64,000 nt of DNA from Hygrophila difformis (Eukaryota; Streptophyta; Magnoliopsida; Lamiales; Acanthaceae), in assembly GCA_030278955.1 (NCBI GenBank), contig JAOANR010000006.1:51426915-51490914 (forward strand), given 5' to 3'. Within the stretch, counting starts at the first letter, position 1. Every line of letters begins with the position of its first letter. Below the pieces are notes generated by a model that was given only the letters and a program-made list of their open reading frames with translations, had not been told where the DNA came from and did not search any database. Position numbers and translations under genes: made by a program. Below are positions 1 to 13,859 of this stretch, in pieces.

Positions 1-1349
1 TCTACATAAAAATTACAGTTAATTTAACATTTACGACTTTGATAAAACAAAGAACTCGAAAACAATGATAGAGAGGCCAACAATAATGATTGTACTGAAG
101 CAACTAAGAGAAACAAAAACTGCATTACTTCCACTCAATCAACCACGAGGGCTAAACTAATATTCATCTAATCACCTTACAGGCCGAATCCTATAATGCA
201 AATATTATTACAAGACACTTACGCTGCTTTTGAAACAGAATCTTAATGTCATTTAAATAATTGCATTTGCTAAAATGTTATCAATACAGACAGTAGGCAG
301 ATGTACCATCAGCCAGAAGTCTCCACAGAAGGAACCATCCCATCTGCCCATTCTCGACACTTTTGAATACATGTCGGTGGTTCAGGTTTCTGTTCATCGG
401 ATGAATGAGGAAGCCATGACCAGAAACTTGATGATTTTTCTTTCCAGGAGGTGGTAAAATGTTCATCCATCTTCCCGGCGCTTTTCAAATTTCCACTGGA
501 GTATCAAGTAAAGTTACACATCATAGAATGCAATATAATTATACTTATTTGTATCATAGAATGTTCTATAGAATGACAATTAGAACTGAATTATGAAACT
601 CCATGGTCAGGTTGTCAAAAAGGACAAAAATCAAAGCAGTAGTCAAAGTAGAGGACAATATTACAAATGAAGTGTGGATGAAAAGGAACCAAGAAACAAT
701 TTTTCCTCTTAACAACCAGACATAAACGAAGAGATGAGATGAGATGAGATGAAGAATTATATCACTGTCTCTAGTACTAAACAAAGAGATGAGATGAGGC
801 CTTACCAAATTCCCATTCACCATCTTTGAGTAGAGGGCATGGAAGGCATGGGGATGACAGTTGAGATTAGCAATAACGACAAAGCTGCATTTTCGACTTC
901 AGAAAGGCACCGTGTAATGCAGCTCTTAACTTTATCAAGGCTGTCCAAAATTGTATCAGGAACTACTAACTTAATACAGATAAAGCGGGTATCATCTCTC
1001 AATCCCCATTAAGTGCTTCAATAGTGGACTTGGTCAACAAATCATACGTTGGTCTCTCTACGCTGTAAAAAAGAGCCAGAAAGGGCAATCAATTTTGTAA
1101 CGTAGCAGAATTCAGTCAACTACTGATGCAAATTTCTGATGCACAAGGACATGGAGCAAAGGTTGATCGGATAGTGGAGAGAAATAAGAAATCAGTCACA
1201 GCCTCATCGTATATACACAACAATAGAAATGTGGCACACAAGCATGCAGTCCACAGATTAAGCAGCATCTTTACTTGAGAATAACAACATTACATATCCT
1301 CATCAGATGCACAATAATCAGGGAAGAAAGCAAGAAACAGAAAAATTAC
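1..1349. other. Unassigned sequence with exon-like stretches
   Basis: No gene is recognised here. Two stretches on the minus strand look exon-like. Around 1065-830 an acceptor-like TTTACAG precedes a reading frame containing ERPTYDLLTK, then a stop, and a second frame continues with DDTRFICIKLVV. Around 500-440 a CCAG acceptor precedes WKFEKRREDG and a stop. Both lie on the same strand as the decayed gene pieces that follow, so they may be further pieces of that array. I could not name a family. A short GAGAT-type repeat sits near 733-752. Confidence 0.35.
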
Positions 1350-2351
1350 CATTCATTTGCTGACATGAGGCTGTAACGGCATGGGAGTCTCCGATTGATT
1401 ATCAGCCTCAGTGGAGGATTTATTCTCCATGAGGAATTCTTTTTTAGATTCTTTTCTTGTGCCAGATTGCCAAACCCTACCAAAATTTGGGAGCCAATTA
1501 GCATCGAAATTGTTACCGACAAGCTCTCCTCTCCTTTCTAACTCCATTTCAAGTTTTCTTCTCTCTGCCCATGCAGCTCCAACACGATTTGGATTCAATT
1601 TTGAAGACTTCCTTGCTTTAGAAGAGACAGATTCTAGTTTCGCTGAAAGATCATGCAGATTTTCTTTTGTTGTGTCAAACCAGGGTGGAGGCGCTCCAGT
1701 GTGAACATTTCCTTCAATTGGTTTTTGAGAAGCGATTTGTGTCAAGTTTAGCAACCCTGTACAAAAGAAAAAGGATGAAACACTGTACAAGATACGAAAC
1801 AAACTACCACATTCTCCATCAGACTATCAATATTTAAACAAGATGCCAAATCAAAACCACTTGCAAGGAAATATCAACATTGACACTCAAATACAAACAG
1901 CTAATATGATGATGAAAGTAGACAACAAAATAAGTAAACCCCGTGCAAGTTAACATATTACCAGGGGACTGGCTCTCTACACTCGTGATTCTTTCTCCTA
2001 AGAGGGCCTGCTTCAGAAACATTTATGGAAACAAAGAATAACAAGGTTGCAACATGAAGCGACTGAATAAATGTCTGAAATCCACAAGCAATGTTGATAA
2101 TTAAGAATCATTTACAACATTGCAGAGTGAATTGTAGACCAGTGATGTTTTATAATTCTCTCATGCGTAGAGCTATGTAAAGGTACAACATCATTTACAA
2201 CACTCAAATTAAAAGAATCAACACTATTTTTGTGAAAACTACTATCATTTTCAGCATTCGGTTCATTATGGATATCTTTTGATGGTCCAACGGGCCCAAT
2301 GGAATTTGCTTTAGCAGTTTGTGTCTTCAGTGAATTGCACTTTTTCTCCCA
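1350..2351 (-). pseudogene. TITAN-like protein, 3' exons only
   Basis: Three exon-like blocks match the C-terminal half of the plant TITAN-like (TTL) protein, a nuclear U1-type zinc-finger protein needed for seed development in Arabidopsis (family knowledge). Block A (2351-2116) starts after a TTGTAG acceptor with WEKKCNSLK. Block B (2007-1962) reads ALLGERITSVESQSPG. Block C (1756-1350) contains GNVHTGAPPPWFD, LNPNRVGAAWAERR and WLPNFGRVWQSGTRKESKK, the signature of the family. The N-terminal exons with the zinc finger were not found upstream. Block C ends SK-stop, where relatives read SKRM: the stop TGA (1355-1353) looks like an AGA change just before a GTAATT donor. Blocks A and B do not join in phase. 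The piece is therefore probably a decayed or captured fragment. It could instead be the true 3' end of a gene whose 5' part is displaced. Confidence 0.72.
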
Positions 2352-4954
<2,603 letters not shown>

Positions 4955-5233
4955 CTGAAGTGGCAGCCCAGCACGAGAAACCATAGCATTTCCATCTCCA
5001 GTGCAAGTATGAGCGGAGGTTGCAGAAAAGTATGTTCTTCCATACCCCTGAAGAAACACAAATTTTCCAGTTGACATCAAAAAATAATTGCATAACTATT
5101 CGATACAAATAATTTGATGCACTGAAATGCTTCAATAATAAGTGGTTACCCAGTAGCCAGAATTGTTGAGACAGCACGGAAACGGTGCAGTGTCCCGTTT
5201 CCATATTTAAGGCAATTACACCTTGGCAGGTAC
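4955..5233 (-). pseudogene. Succinate dehydrogenase flavoprotein (SDH1) fragment
   Basis: Two exon-like blocks match the FAD-binding part of the mitochondrial complex II flavoprotein subunit. The upstream block (5233 to about 5149) starts CQGVIALNMETG, then loses one base; read one frame over it continues TLHRFRAVSTILATG. The second block (5047-4955) reads [20 protein letters not shown] and [10 protein letters not shown], followed by a GTATTCC donor. In working SDH1 this region contacts FAD and leads to the substrate site. The two blocks do not join in frame, and no other SDH1 exons flank them. It is a short relic lying between pieces of unrelated genes on the same strand. Confidence 0.85.
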
Positions 5234-5475
5234 CTGATATCAAAAAACAAATATATGCAAGAAATATCAAGAAGTGTTCAATTCCAAGATGTATAAGGAG
5301 AATATTAAGTGAATCAGAAACTGATATGCATGAAAATTACTCCCACAATATAATTCATGTGTAAAATGGAACAAAAGAATTAAAAACACTTGCACACAGG
5401 GATTTGAGATAGCATACCATCACTCCTCATGCATAAATCAAGGGCAAAATACTCCACAAAAAACTGTGTTGTGTC

Positions 5476-7046
5476 TCATAGGCTGGCCATATAGTGTGTG
5501 CAATAAAGCATGCCCAGTTCGATCAGCAGCACATGCACAGCGATATGCTTGTCCATCCACCCAAATATTCTTCGCCAGTCAAAGAACAAATTCTTTAGCC
5601 CTTGCTGATACAAAGCGGGAAATTGCATATCCAGATGCGCATCAGTAATACCAACATTGATAATGGAAGCAACATAAAATGTATAAATAAGCTGCCCTGC
5701 TTTGTAACGTAATAATATTGTAAAATTGAATAAATACATTGAAGAACGTAACAGTGCCGCCCAAGAATGGCCAATAGAAAGGATATGCACCCAAAGAAAA
5801 CTAACCTGCAAGCACACTTCAGAATCCACGTCCTGTTCAAACACTCCAAGTGAAATGACAGGCAATGATGTGAGGACAACATTGAACAGCAACAGGTACC
5901 AGTCATCATACACTGCCTACCCAGAAAAACCAGTAGACGCCTCAAAATAGAAGATTGTAAGGCCGAATGCAATGTTTTTGTAGAAGAAATAACAGATCTG
6001 TAGATAGAAAATTGTATCGAATCAGAATTAATCAAAGATAACCTTAAGGTGATTGATGATATCCATATAGAATTGGATAAACCTTTAAGATGGCAGTATT
6101 TTTAAATTAGTTCAGTTATAATGGTTAGTTGGTTACCATGTGAGCAATCCTTTTGTACCACCAATGACCATGTACAACAAGAAGCCTCTCCAGAATCGGA
6201 ATTGTGCAAATTGAGAAGTCACCTGCCATCACAGCCTGCAAATCACCAGTTTTCATTATTTGAAAGTCCACAAGCTCAAACATGGGAATATTTTCATGGG
6301 TATCCAATCAATCGTGCACGATAAGTTAGTGAGAGGAGAGATGGCATATCAACTGAGAAAAATTTAAACTGCATCGTCTACTGGGCACAATAATTTCAGC
6401 AGCGACCAAGTATTATTGCTTGGAAACTACTACTTCCTCCAATGGAAGTAAATATACATATATATTTCTTCAATATAGAGAAAAGAATAATGACATGTAT
6501 TAGTCACCAATTGCCAAAAGAAGAAGAAGAAGAAAAATCAGATAAGGGAGAAAGATTAGAACCACGTTCAAGTGTGAGAAAGATGCATTGCTCACCTGCA
6601 TTCCCTCACATCCACTGATGCCAACACCAATGTCTGCTGCTTGAATCATACCAACATCATTTGCACCATCACCAATTGCTAATGTTATCTTCCCAGTACC
6701 TTCTTTCACTAATGTTGTTACGTAACATCGGTTGAGCAAATGATAGCTCAAATCGTAAGCACCAATAAAATAGTCCAAATATTAGAAATAACAGTAATTA
6801 AATTCTTTGAGTCAATATGTAAGTATCATCTACCAATGCTTTTTGCTTGGACGAGATACGACAGCATATTACAGAAGCACAACCAACTGCTAATTTCAAA
6901 AAGTCATGCTTCATATCATTCTCCAATGCATAAGTCAGAGTTTTCCCATCGATGATCAATGCAAATGCAGCATGCGGATCCTTTTCTAGCTCAATCATTT
7001 GAGTTGCATTAGTAATTTGCAGTAAGACATCCTCCTTTGCAGACTT
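5476..7046 (-). pseudogene. P4-type phospholipid-flippase ATPase (ALA family) fragment
   Basis: Five consecutive exon-like blocks of an aminophospholipid ATPase occur in order. Block 1 (7046-6834) has [20 protein letters not shown] and [12 protein letters not shown]. Block 2 (about 6715-6597) has [20 protein letters not shown], the conserved P-domain GDGxND motif, then GISGCEGMQ. Block 3 (6235-6137) has ERLLVVHGHWWYKRIAHM. Block 4 (5997-5806) has [17 protein letters not shown] and VYDDWYLLLFNVVLTSLPVI. Block 5 (about 5622-5476) has [16 protein letters not shown]. Defects: block 4 carries an in-frame TAG at a position where relatives have Gln; the AG acceptors before blocks 2 and 5 are lost (block 5 shows CAA for CAG); block 5 shifts frame after GW. 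The phosphorylation domain (DKTG) and N-terminal half are absent. A clear pseudogene fragment. Confidence 0.9.
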
Positions 7047-7473
7047 CAGGTAATAAATAATACAATTACCAGTATAAACTAAATTAACTCTATCGATATT
7101 TATACTTTTTGTGCTTCAAAAAACACCTGTATAGAAACGTAGCCTACTGCATCCACATTTGTTGATATGCAGATCTGCTTCATACCCTGTCTGAGTAAAC
7201 TACAAGCAAATCTGCACCACAATGACTATTTTTAGTCCTGTGTAACCCAGAAGTGGGTGATAATTTTATTTTCCATGTTTACAGACTACAGTTACACTTT
7301 TGTTAACAAAATAAATAAATTGCAACCAATCTCTAGAACATTATATACAAAAACACATGATCCTTCATTTATAGCACAAATAAGAGCAAATGCATGATTG
7401 TAAAACACAGATTGGAACGTATGCAGTAGCCATAAAACTTTTCACATAACTACGCAATTAAAGGCGAATATAC

Positions 7474-7708
7474 CTTAGTTCACGATATTCTGCATTGGTC
7501 AGCTTGACGCCATCAAATAAATATTGCTCGTCTTGAATATCATCTCTGAGTTCCCATACAAAGAAGCCCAGTTATGTATATAATCACTCGGAGAAAACAT
7601 CTAAATTCTACTTGTACCAGCATGAAAGGAAATATTTCAGTTCATTACCTAAGCTCATGTAATTTCTTCTGCTCCCTTTTCTTCAAATACTCTTGCCTTG
7701 AAACTTTC
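7474..7708 (-). pseudogene. DEAH-box RNA helicase (ESP3/PRP2/DHX16-like) fragment
   Basis: Two short exons match the N-terminal extension of the plant spliceosomal DEAH helicase related to PRP2/DHX16 (Arabidopsis ESP3). The first (7708-7649) reads RQEYLKKREQKKLHELR, bounded by CTTCAG and GTAATG. The second (7545-7474) reads DDIQDEQYLFDGVKLTNAEY then RELR, bounded by CTCAG and GTATAT. The exons join in phase (AG/A) to give LRDDIQDEQYLF, so intron and splice sites look preserved. No helicase domain exons lie on either side. The piece sits between P4-ATPase and S28 peptidase fragments on the same strand. Confidence 0.8.
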
Positions 7709-7872
7709 CTGAAGCATTAAAAAGATAATATAACAGATGAATCGACAAAGGTAGCAGAATGAAGCTGTGTAGATAGTCAATCTTAAGCTGAAATATGGAA
7801 TTACACTCATCCTGATTAAGTGGCCAGAGACATTTTGGTAGGCACATGCTTCAAAGGTACAATTTGCTCTAA

Positions 7873-7975
7873 AACAGACTCCCTTCTATGTCTGTTCCAA
7901 ATTGTATCTCGAACAATTATGAACATAAACAGACTCCCTTCTATGTCTGTTCCAAATTGTATCTGGAACAATAAT
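7873..7975. repeat. Short tandem duplication (about 54-bp period)
   Basis: The segment beginning AAACAGACTCCCTTCTATG occurs at about 7873 and again at about 7927, each running through TCTGTTCCAAATTGTATCT. A simple local duplication; no function inferred. Confidence 0.75.
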
Positions 7976-8536
7976 CACACAATCTGAAAGATTAATACAT
8001 CCATATCAATCTTATATTAACTGCAAATTGAACAAAGAATAAAATGACTATTCAATAAGCCTACGATTACATTTCCAACCATGTTTTCCTGTTATTAAAT
8101 TCAATTCAACTTTAATGGCTGATAATCAACCCTCCAAAGAGAAAAGGTTTCTTACCTCATCAAATGTATATCCTTGACTACTAAACAGAGTGTAAGTGAA
8201 TAACTGTGCACATAAACCTAGACGGTCTTATGTATATCCTTGACTACCTCATCCTTCTATCCTTAGCATTTGCTTTCATATAAATTTCACAAAGTTTTAC
8301 ACCTATTCCAAGTTTAAATCCCCGGCATAGACATTTCTCCTCATCCAGATCTTAAGCAATTAGGTCAAACATTCTAGAACTTAAAAAAATATATAAGTAG
8401 CAAATAATATAAAATGAAAGTAGAATAAGATAACCCTCCCTTCCTACACATTCTTAAGTAGGTTTTACTGCTTTGTATTCCCAGAAAAAGCAGCAGGGCA
8501 CAGGGTAAAAAAGTGCAAGACCAAGCTGCTACTTGC

Positions 8537-8692
8537 CTGATAATGCTTTCGGAACACGGCCAAATCAAAGGGTGCTTATTTTGGAGAAAGATATCTCAGA
8601 TTCTCTGTGGTTAGAGATTTAAAAGGAGAACTCTTTCAATTGTAACGATGCTCAGGAGAAACCACAGCTGCTCCAAACTTCTTTGCCAAATC
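8537..8692 (-). pseudogene. Serine carboxypeptidase S28 (Pro-X carboxypeptidase-like) exon relic
   Basis: One exon of the plant S28 serine peptidase family. After a GACAG acceptor it reads DLAKKFGAAVVSPEHRY, then N-stop where relatives have the YYGKSSPF motif, continues KSSPFKSLTTENLRYLS, then another stop (TAA at a position where relatives have CAA), and ends with FDLAVFRKHYQ. The following donor is GCAAGT rather than GTAAGT, which could be a natural GC-AG donor or decay. Two in-frame stops make it a pseudogene. No catalytic-Ser exon is seen nearby. A 32-nt block at about 9227-9196 with good splice borders lies upstream but could not be assigned. Confidence 0.85.
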
Positions 8693-10296
8693 CTGTCAAG
8701 TTTTCATGATCGTTAAGAGTATTTTTTCACAATGGAAGAAGTTCAGGGTATGGAAGCATATATCAAGAAATAAACCTATAAGAGATGCTGAGCTGCATTT
8801 TCTACTGTTCGTAATGTCAAGCTAACAACGTAGCAACAAATTAAGATTTAGGACGTTGCAGGGTGAGGTCTAGGGCCAACAGCTTACGCTCTTCCTGCCT
8901 TTTCCACTTAGCATAAAGACTAAATTATTTTGGATCATCACAAAGTTTGTTCAAGAGAGACACCAGATGGGAACTTGGTGTTTTGATAATGGAATTTTGC
9001 GGCACAATTGTTCTATCATAATCTAGCAGGAAAGATAGAAAAGCAAACAAGTAGTAAAAAATTGAACAACAAAAGCTTCAGGGACACAGTTCCACAAACC
9101 TCAAACATCAGTGGAAAAAAATAAAAGAGAATAATACCAAAGTATATATATTGGCCACAGGCTCACAGCACAAATGATTTATACCTTGTGATTGAGGTCC
9201 AACTTCCTCTGCACACCTGTGTAAAGGATAGAACAAGTAAATAATAAATATATAATCAATTTGAACATCCATCATGTATACAACCAGAAATATACTTGAA
9301 GGAAATATATGTGGAATATGTTTAGATCACACAATATTGCTATTGTATTGGCAAAGTTGATTTATGTGTCTTTTTTTGGAACAAGAGGAATTTTATCAAG
9401 CAAATTGCAAGAGATATATAAAACCACTTACTAATACCTCCATTCTAGCTAAACTATTGTGCAGTTCTACAATAGTCCATCAATAGCAACGGATTTAGAC
9501 AATTCCTTGATCAATAAATTAACTGCATGCAGAAAGTGTATACACACAATGGTAAATAGAGGTTAAAAATTTATTAACACTCAAGGTGGTAAGATCAAAG
9601 GCACACAAGTGAGCACTTAAAAACTTTAAAAAAAAATCAGCAATTCATTGAAATCCATTACCAACACTCTCTGAGAAGTTCAATGCAAGTCTAAAAACCA
9701 GAAAACAAACAAGTTCAAAAGCATCAAGTATTTGACAAAACGTCAATATTGTCCCTGCTTAATTCATGACACTATATGTTAAATCAAAATAACATTTCTC
9801 TGCTGCACAAGTCGAATTTCTTAAACAAAAGAATAAAATATCTGCAAAAACTCTCGTCAATTTGACAATTCATCCATCTGCAGCCTACGACCACCTCATA
9901 TTCTTTCTTATTCAACACACAGATGACAATAAATTCAAACAAAATCCATACGAAAATGGAGTCAACACTTCACCGAAATAAACATCAAAACAACAAAATT
10001 ACTTAAAACATTTCTCAATCATCTAAATAACCCTACACAACTTCTTCATCAAGCCAATCACAAAAAATACTACTTAACTCTAAGCTATGAAAATTTAGAG
10101 CTAATGAACAGAGAATCACCCATTAACACGTGTTGCATTATCAAATAAGGAAATTACAAAGACACTGATACCAGAATATTTAGCAGTTGTTAAGAAAAGA
10201 GAAGCACAAAATTATGTCAAGTGGTCAACGATCGTTTAAAGAAGAAAATTGGCATAGTCGTGGCAAAAACTGCAATTTTTAATTTATGAGACTCAC
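8693..10296. other. A/T-rich stretch without recognised genes
   Basis: No coding sequence could be supported. Besides the unassigned splice-bounded block near 9227-9196 I see only A/T-rich DNA with poly-A/T runs, lying between the S28 and EF-Tu fragments. Confidence 0.45.
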
Positions 10297-10503
10297 CATC
10301 CCTCGCTGGATTTCATCACGTTTTAGACCTCGTAGAAGCAGACCCACATTGTCACCAGCCTAGCAAAAGAAATGGTTGTAACAAGGGCAACTCGACATAA
10401 TTATTCCATCAAAAAAAAAAACTAAAATCCTACCTGGCTGCTGGCCATAGTCCAGAGTCTTCTTGAACATCTCAACGCCAGTGACTGTGGTTTTACTTTT
10501 GTT
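10297..10503 (-). pseudogene. Mitochondrial-type elongation factor Tu fragment
   Basis: Two exon-like blocks match domain 2 of EF-Tu, closest by eye to the nuclear-encoded mitochondrial form. Block 1 (10503-10434) reads KTTVTGVEMFKKTLDYGQQP; block 2 (10359-10297) reads AGDNVGLLLRGLKRDEIQRG then M before GTGAGT. In working EF-Tu this beta-barrel helps bind aminoacyl-tRNA. Block 1 ends one base into a codon while block 2 starts at a codon boundary, so they do not splice in frame. No GTPase-domain exons (GHVDHG, NKxD) are seen. The upstream side runs towards the assembly gap, so missing exons could in principle be hidden there. Confidence 0.82.
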
Positions 10504-10973
10504 CTGTTGGAAAAAGAACAATGCCATAATGGGTCAGAGTAGAACTTGTAGACAGTATATAAAGACAAATCACTGCAGAATTGCAAACATCATTTTGGTA
10601 ATATATAAGTTCTTATGAGTAGTGTTTGTTTGATAACACCACTTACCAATTAAACTTGATAATTCAAATGGTTTCAAATTAGCAAGTGTAACCACTTAAT
10701 GGATTAAATGGTCTGAATATTTGAACGACAATCACTTGATTTTCCCTTACTAACACAAAATCCAATTTGACTTAAAATATTTTTTATGACAAATTTTAAA
10801 AATATTAATAATTAAAGTTATTATTTTCAATTTACAACTTAATGATTCAGAAATAGTAAATTAAATGATCCATGCTTCAAATTCAAACCTCAATCAATTC
10901 TAACAAATGGCATTACAACTTCTATGTACTTTCTTCGGCCGTGTGTGGAAAGGCTCTAGCTCTTGGTGGAACT

Positions 10974-11473
10974 NNNNNNNNNNNNNNNNNNNNNNNNNNN
11001 NNNNNNNNNNNNNNNNNNNNNNNNNNNNNNNNNNNNNNNNNNNNNNNNNNNNNNNNNNNNNNNNNNNNNNNNNNNNNNNNNNNNNNNNNNNNNNNNNNNN
11101 NNNNNNNNNNNNNNNNNNNNNNNNNNNNNNNNNNNNNNNNNNNNNNNNNNNNNNNNNNNNNNNNNNNNNNNNNNNNNNNNNNNNNNNNNNNNNNNNNNNN
11201 NNNNNNNNNNNNNNNNNNNNNNNNNNNNNNNNNNNNNNNNNNNNNNNNNNNNNNNNNNNNNNNNNNNNNNNNNNNNNNNNNNNNNNNNNNNNNNNNNNNN
11301 NNNNNNNNNNNNNNNNNNNNNNNNNNNNNNNNNNNNNNNNNNNNNNNNNNNNNNNNNNNNNNNNNNNNNNNNNNNNNNNNNNNNNNNNNNNNNNNNNNNN
11401 NNNNNNNNNNNNNNNNNNNNNNNNNNNNNNNNNNNNNNNNNNNNNNNNNNNNNNNNNNNNNNNNNNNNNNNNN
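10974..11473. other. Assembly gap (500 N)
   Basis: Exactly 500 consecutive N, a size often used as a placeholder for a gap of unknown length. Sequence left and right of it is scaffolded rather than read through, so continuity of the gene-fragment array across this point is not proven. Confidence 0.99.
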
Positions 11474-12015
11474 TCACATGGCTATTTTACAAAATAATCA
11501 AAAACCAAAATGGATTAAATAATAGAACTAAAAATTATTTAGTTTAAATGAGCATGCAGCCCTCGTATTCATGTGTGGCAATACTCTTTCATCCTCAAAT
11601 ATAGAAGCATCAAATTCTTATGATACTATAGTTTTCTAGAGTGAACAAGGAGCAAGAGCCCTTGCATCTCGCAGCTTAATTTTTTCTTTTTTTAAATGCA
11701 TTTAAGAAAGCAAAGAATTATGAAAATTTTAACATAGAGTTAGAAGTAAATGCTTCAATAGATCATCAAATAGTGAATTGAAAAATGTAGAAGCAACTGA
11801 ATTCTAGCAGCCCAAATTACACAGAACATCATGTGTAATTCACAAGGTCCTCATCAAAGCAAAGAACATCATGTAGAACAAAGCAAATACACAAAACATA
11901 ACAAGCCAATCTGAAACCACCATAATTTTCTAAAAGCAACAGCCAATCTATGCTCCAGACATTTAGAAATTAAAAGGCTATCTCTTGCTGAGAAAATGAG
12001 CAAAATAAATGGTAC
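11474..12015. other. A/T-rich stretch between gap and DXO1-like exons
   Basis: No coding sequence recognised. If the DXO1-like gene were intact, its catalytic exons should lie in this direction, but none is seen before the gap. Possible explanations are loss of those exons or their location inside the gap. Confidence 0.5.
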
Positions 12016-13251
12016 CTCCTGAAATGCAATGGCTTTTTCGGGCTAATGTTTCTTCACTTTTTGAGAATTTCAGCTCAGAAACAAAACGTTCATCTCGAGG
12101 AGCATTAAAGAATTTTGAACCGTAACCATAACCTTGCCTCTGAGGGTAAGTGCCAGGACGAGGAAGGATACCTCTATCATTCTGCCAGCGCCTACCGCGG
12201 CCCCCAAAACCTCCTCTTGTGTTGTGATTGTTTGTATTACGCAGAGGTGGTAAAATTGAGTGTTACAGGGCTTTATCTCAGTTCTCTCTTAGATATAGAC
12301 GATAAATTTGAATGGCTTAATATAACTACCACTCTCCACAGATGCTAACATTTCCAACAATATAGTACCCCCTATCCACCTGCCACCTTACATTTAACGA
12401 AGCTATTATTTTCAAATACTCCAGCATCTCTAGGAACTCATATCACTTAAATACATAAAACTGGGGAATAAAGGTAACCACTCCATTATATACATGAGGA
12501 AGGAATTAATCCCAACACTATGAAAAAAGACACAGCTGCAAACACAAGTTTATCAGAATAGACAATTAGCAAGCCTATGACAAGCTAAACTAAGGTAAAG
12601 CCTTCAAAAAATGGTGGGAACATATCATTGGGTAATAAACTTGGTCATCTGCTTGTTCTTTTTTTAAATATAAATTTTTTAAAAAAAAAACGACAGAGTA
12701 ACAATGCAAAGAGGAGTTCCACAAAACCCAAACTCATATCACAAGCCATGAACACACATAGAGTGCCAGGGACGCAAAAGGCCTTAAATTTAATTGAAAC
12801 ACTCACCAAATCAAACAATCCAAACAAACACACTTCAAAACAATTCCCAAGTCCCAAATCGAGGTAAAGGAAATGAAAGAATCAGCATACCGGGCACAGT
12901 GTAGGGACGTTTAGCAGGGGTTTTGACGTAATCCTCATTATCAGAGCCAAATAGATCTTTATCCTCGGTCTCCTCGTTATCATTCTCATTACAGTGCGTA
13001 TCGGCATCGGCATTGGCATCGTCGTTGTAATTGTAATTGTGGTTGTTATTGAGGGAAGAGGACCTGACTTCATCGTCGTCGCCGTCGGCGCTGGAGGAAC
13101 GATTGGTGGAAGATGAGGACGCAGAAGAAGAGGAAGAGGAAGACCTGGAAGAGGAGAAAGAAGAGGAACTGGATGACACGGAGGAGCTCCGATGCTGGGT
13201 CATCTTCCTCGTTGTCGTTGTTGTTGTCCTCGTCTTCTTCGGATCCTCCAA
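12016..13251 (-). pseudogene. DXO1-like decapping nuclease, 5' exons only
   Basis: Exon 1 (13251-12891) encodes an N-terminus very rich in Ser, Asp and Asn, ending KDLFGSDNEDYVKTPAKRPY then TVP and a GTATGC donor. Exon 2 (12255-12016) encodes LPPLRNTNN, the Gly/Arg-rich [16 protein letters not shown], then [20 protein letters not shown]. This order matches the plant-specific extension and start of the NAD-cap/decapping exonuclease domain of DXO1 (family knowledge). Two defects are visible. The exon 2 acceptor reads CAA where CAG is expected for in-frame joining (VP-VLPPLRN). The run of five T on the plus strand at 12034-12038 shifts the frame, so the conserved RKAIAFQE reads RKSHCISG. All catalytic exons are missing. 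Either a decayed fragment, or a gene with base errors interrupted by the nearby gap. Confidence 0.72.
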
Positions 13252-13707
13252 AGGGATTTTTTGTGCGCAGGGCTTCGGAGACTTATTACCTTACTCCGAC
13301 GCACATACGTCCTTTGCGGCGGCAGGCCTCACGAACGCAGACGGCGGCGACGGGCGACGCAACCGAGAAATTTCAATTAGGGCTTGGAGACGAACGGAGG
13401 CCCGCTGAAGAGTAAGGAAGAAAAGGGCAGAGCAGCAGCGGAGGACGGCGGGACGGGGACGAGCTACGTTTTGAAGAGAGTGCTGTTTCGGAGCAGCAAC
13501 GGCGGAGGACGGAGAACACTGAGGAAGGTGCAGTCCGGCGCGTCGTGTAGATGAAGTGAAAGAAACAGCAGACATCCAAATAAGCGATTGGAGACGCTAA
13601 TCCCATCAAATTGACAATCCAAGGGTCACCATTAAAATAGAAATCTAATCCAACGGTCAATACTTCAATTCAACCTGTAGTGTTTTTTTACCTACCGTTC
13701 TTATATA

Positions 13708-13828
13708 GGGGATGTTTGGGAGTCAGCAGATTCAGCATCAGATAGCAGATTCGGAGAGAGAATTGTGAGAGGATATGCCGATTCAATATGCTATATGCTG
13801 CTAAATCCGCTAACAACCAAACACACTC
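13708..13828. mobile_element. MITE, hAT-like or related
   Basis: A 121-bp palindromic element. The left end GGGGATGTTTGGGAGTCAGC and the inverted right end GAGTGTGTTTGGTTGTTAGC are imperfect terminal inverted repeats, with Gly-less, non-coding sequence between. Similar in layout to the next MITE 32 bp away, which shares the CAGATTC and CCGCTA motifs. No clear target duplication longer than ATA. Confidence 0.6.
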
Positions 13829-13859
13829 ATAGTAGTAGATAGATAGTAATAGATATATA

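Noticed and set aside
10872..11547. Open frames spanning the N run
   Set aside because: They exist only because N does not encode a stop.
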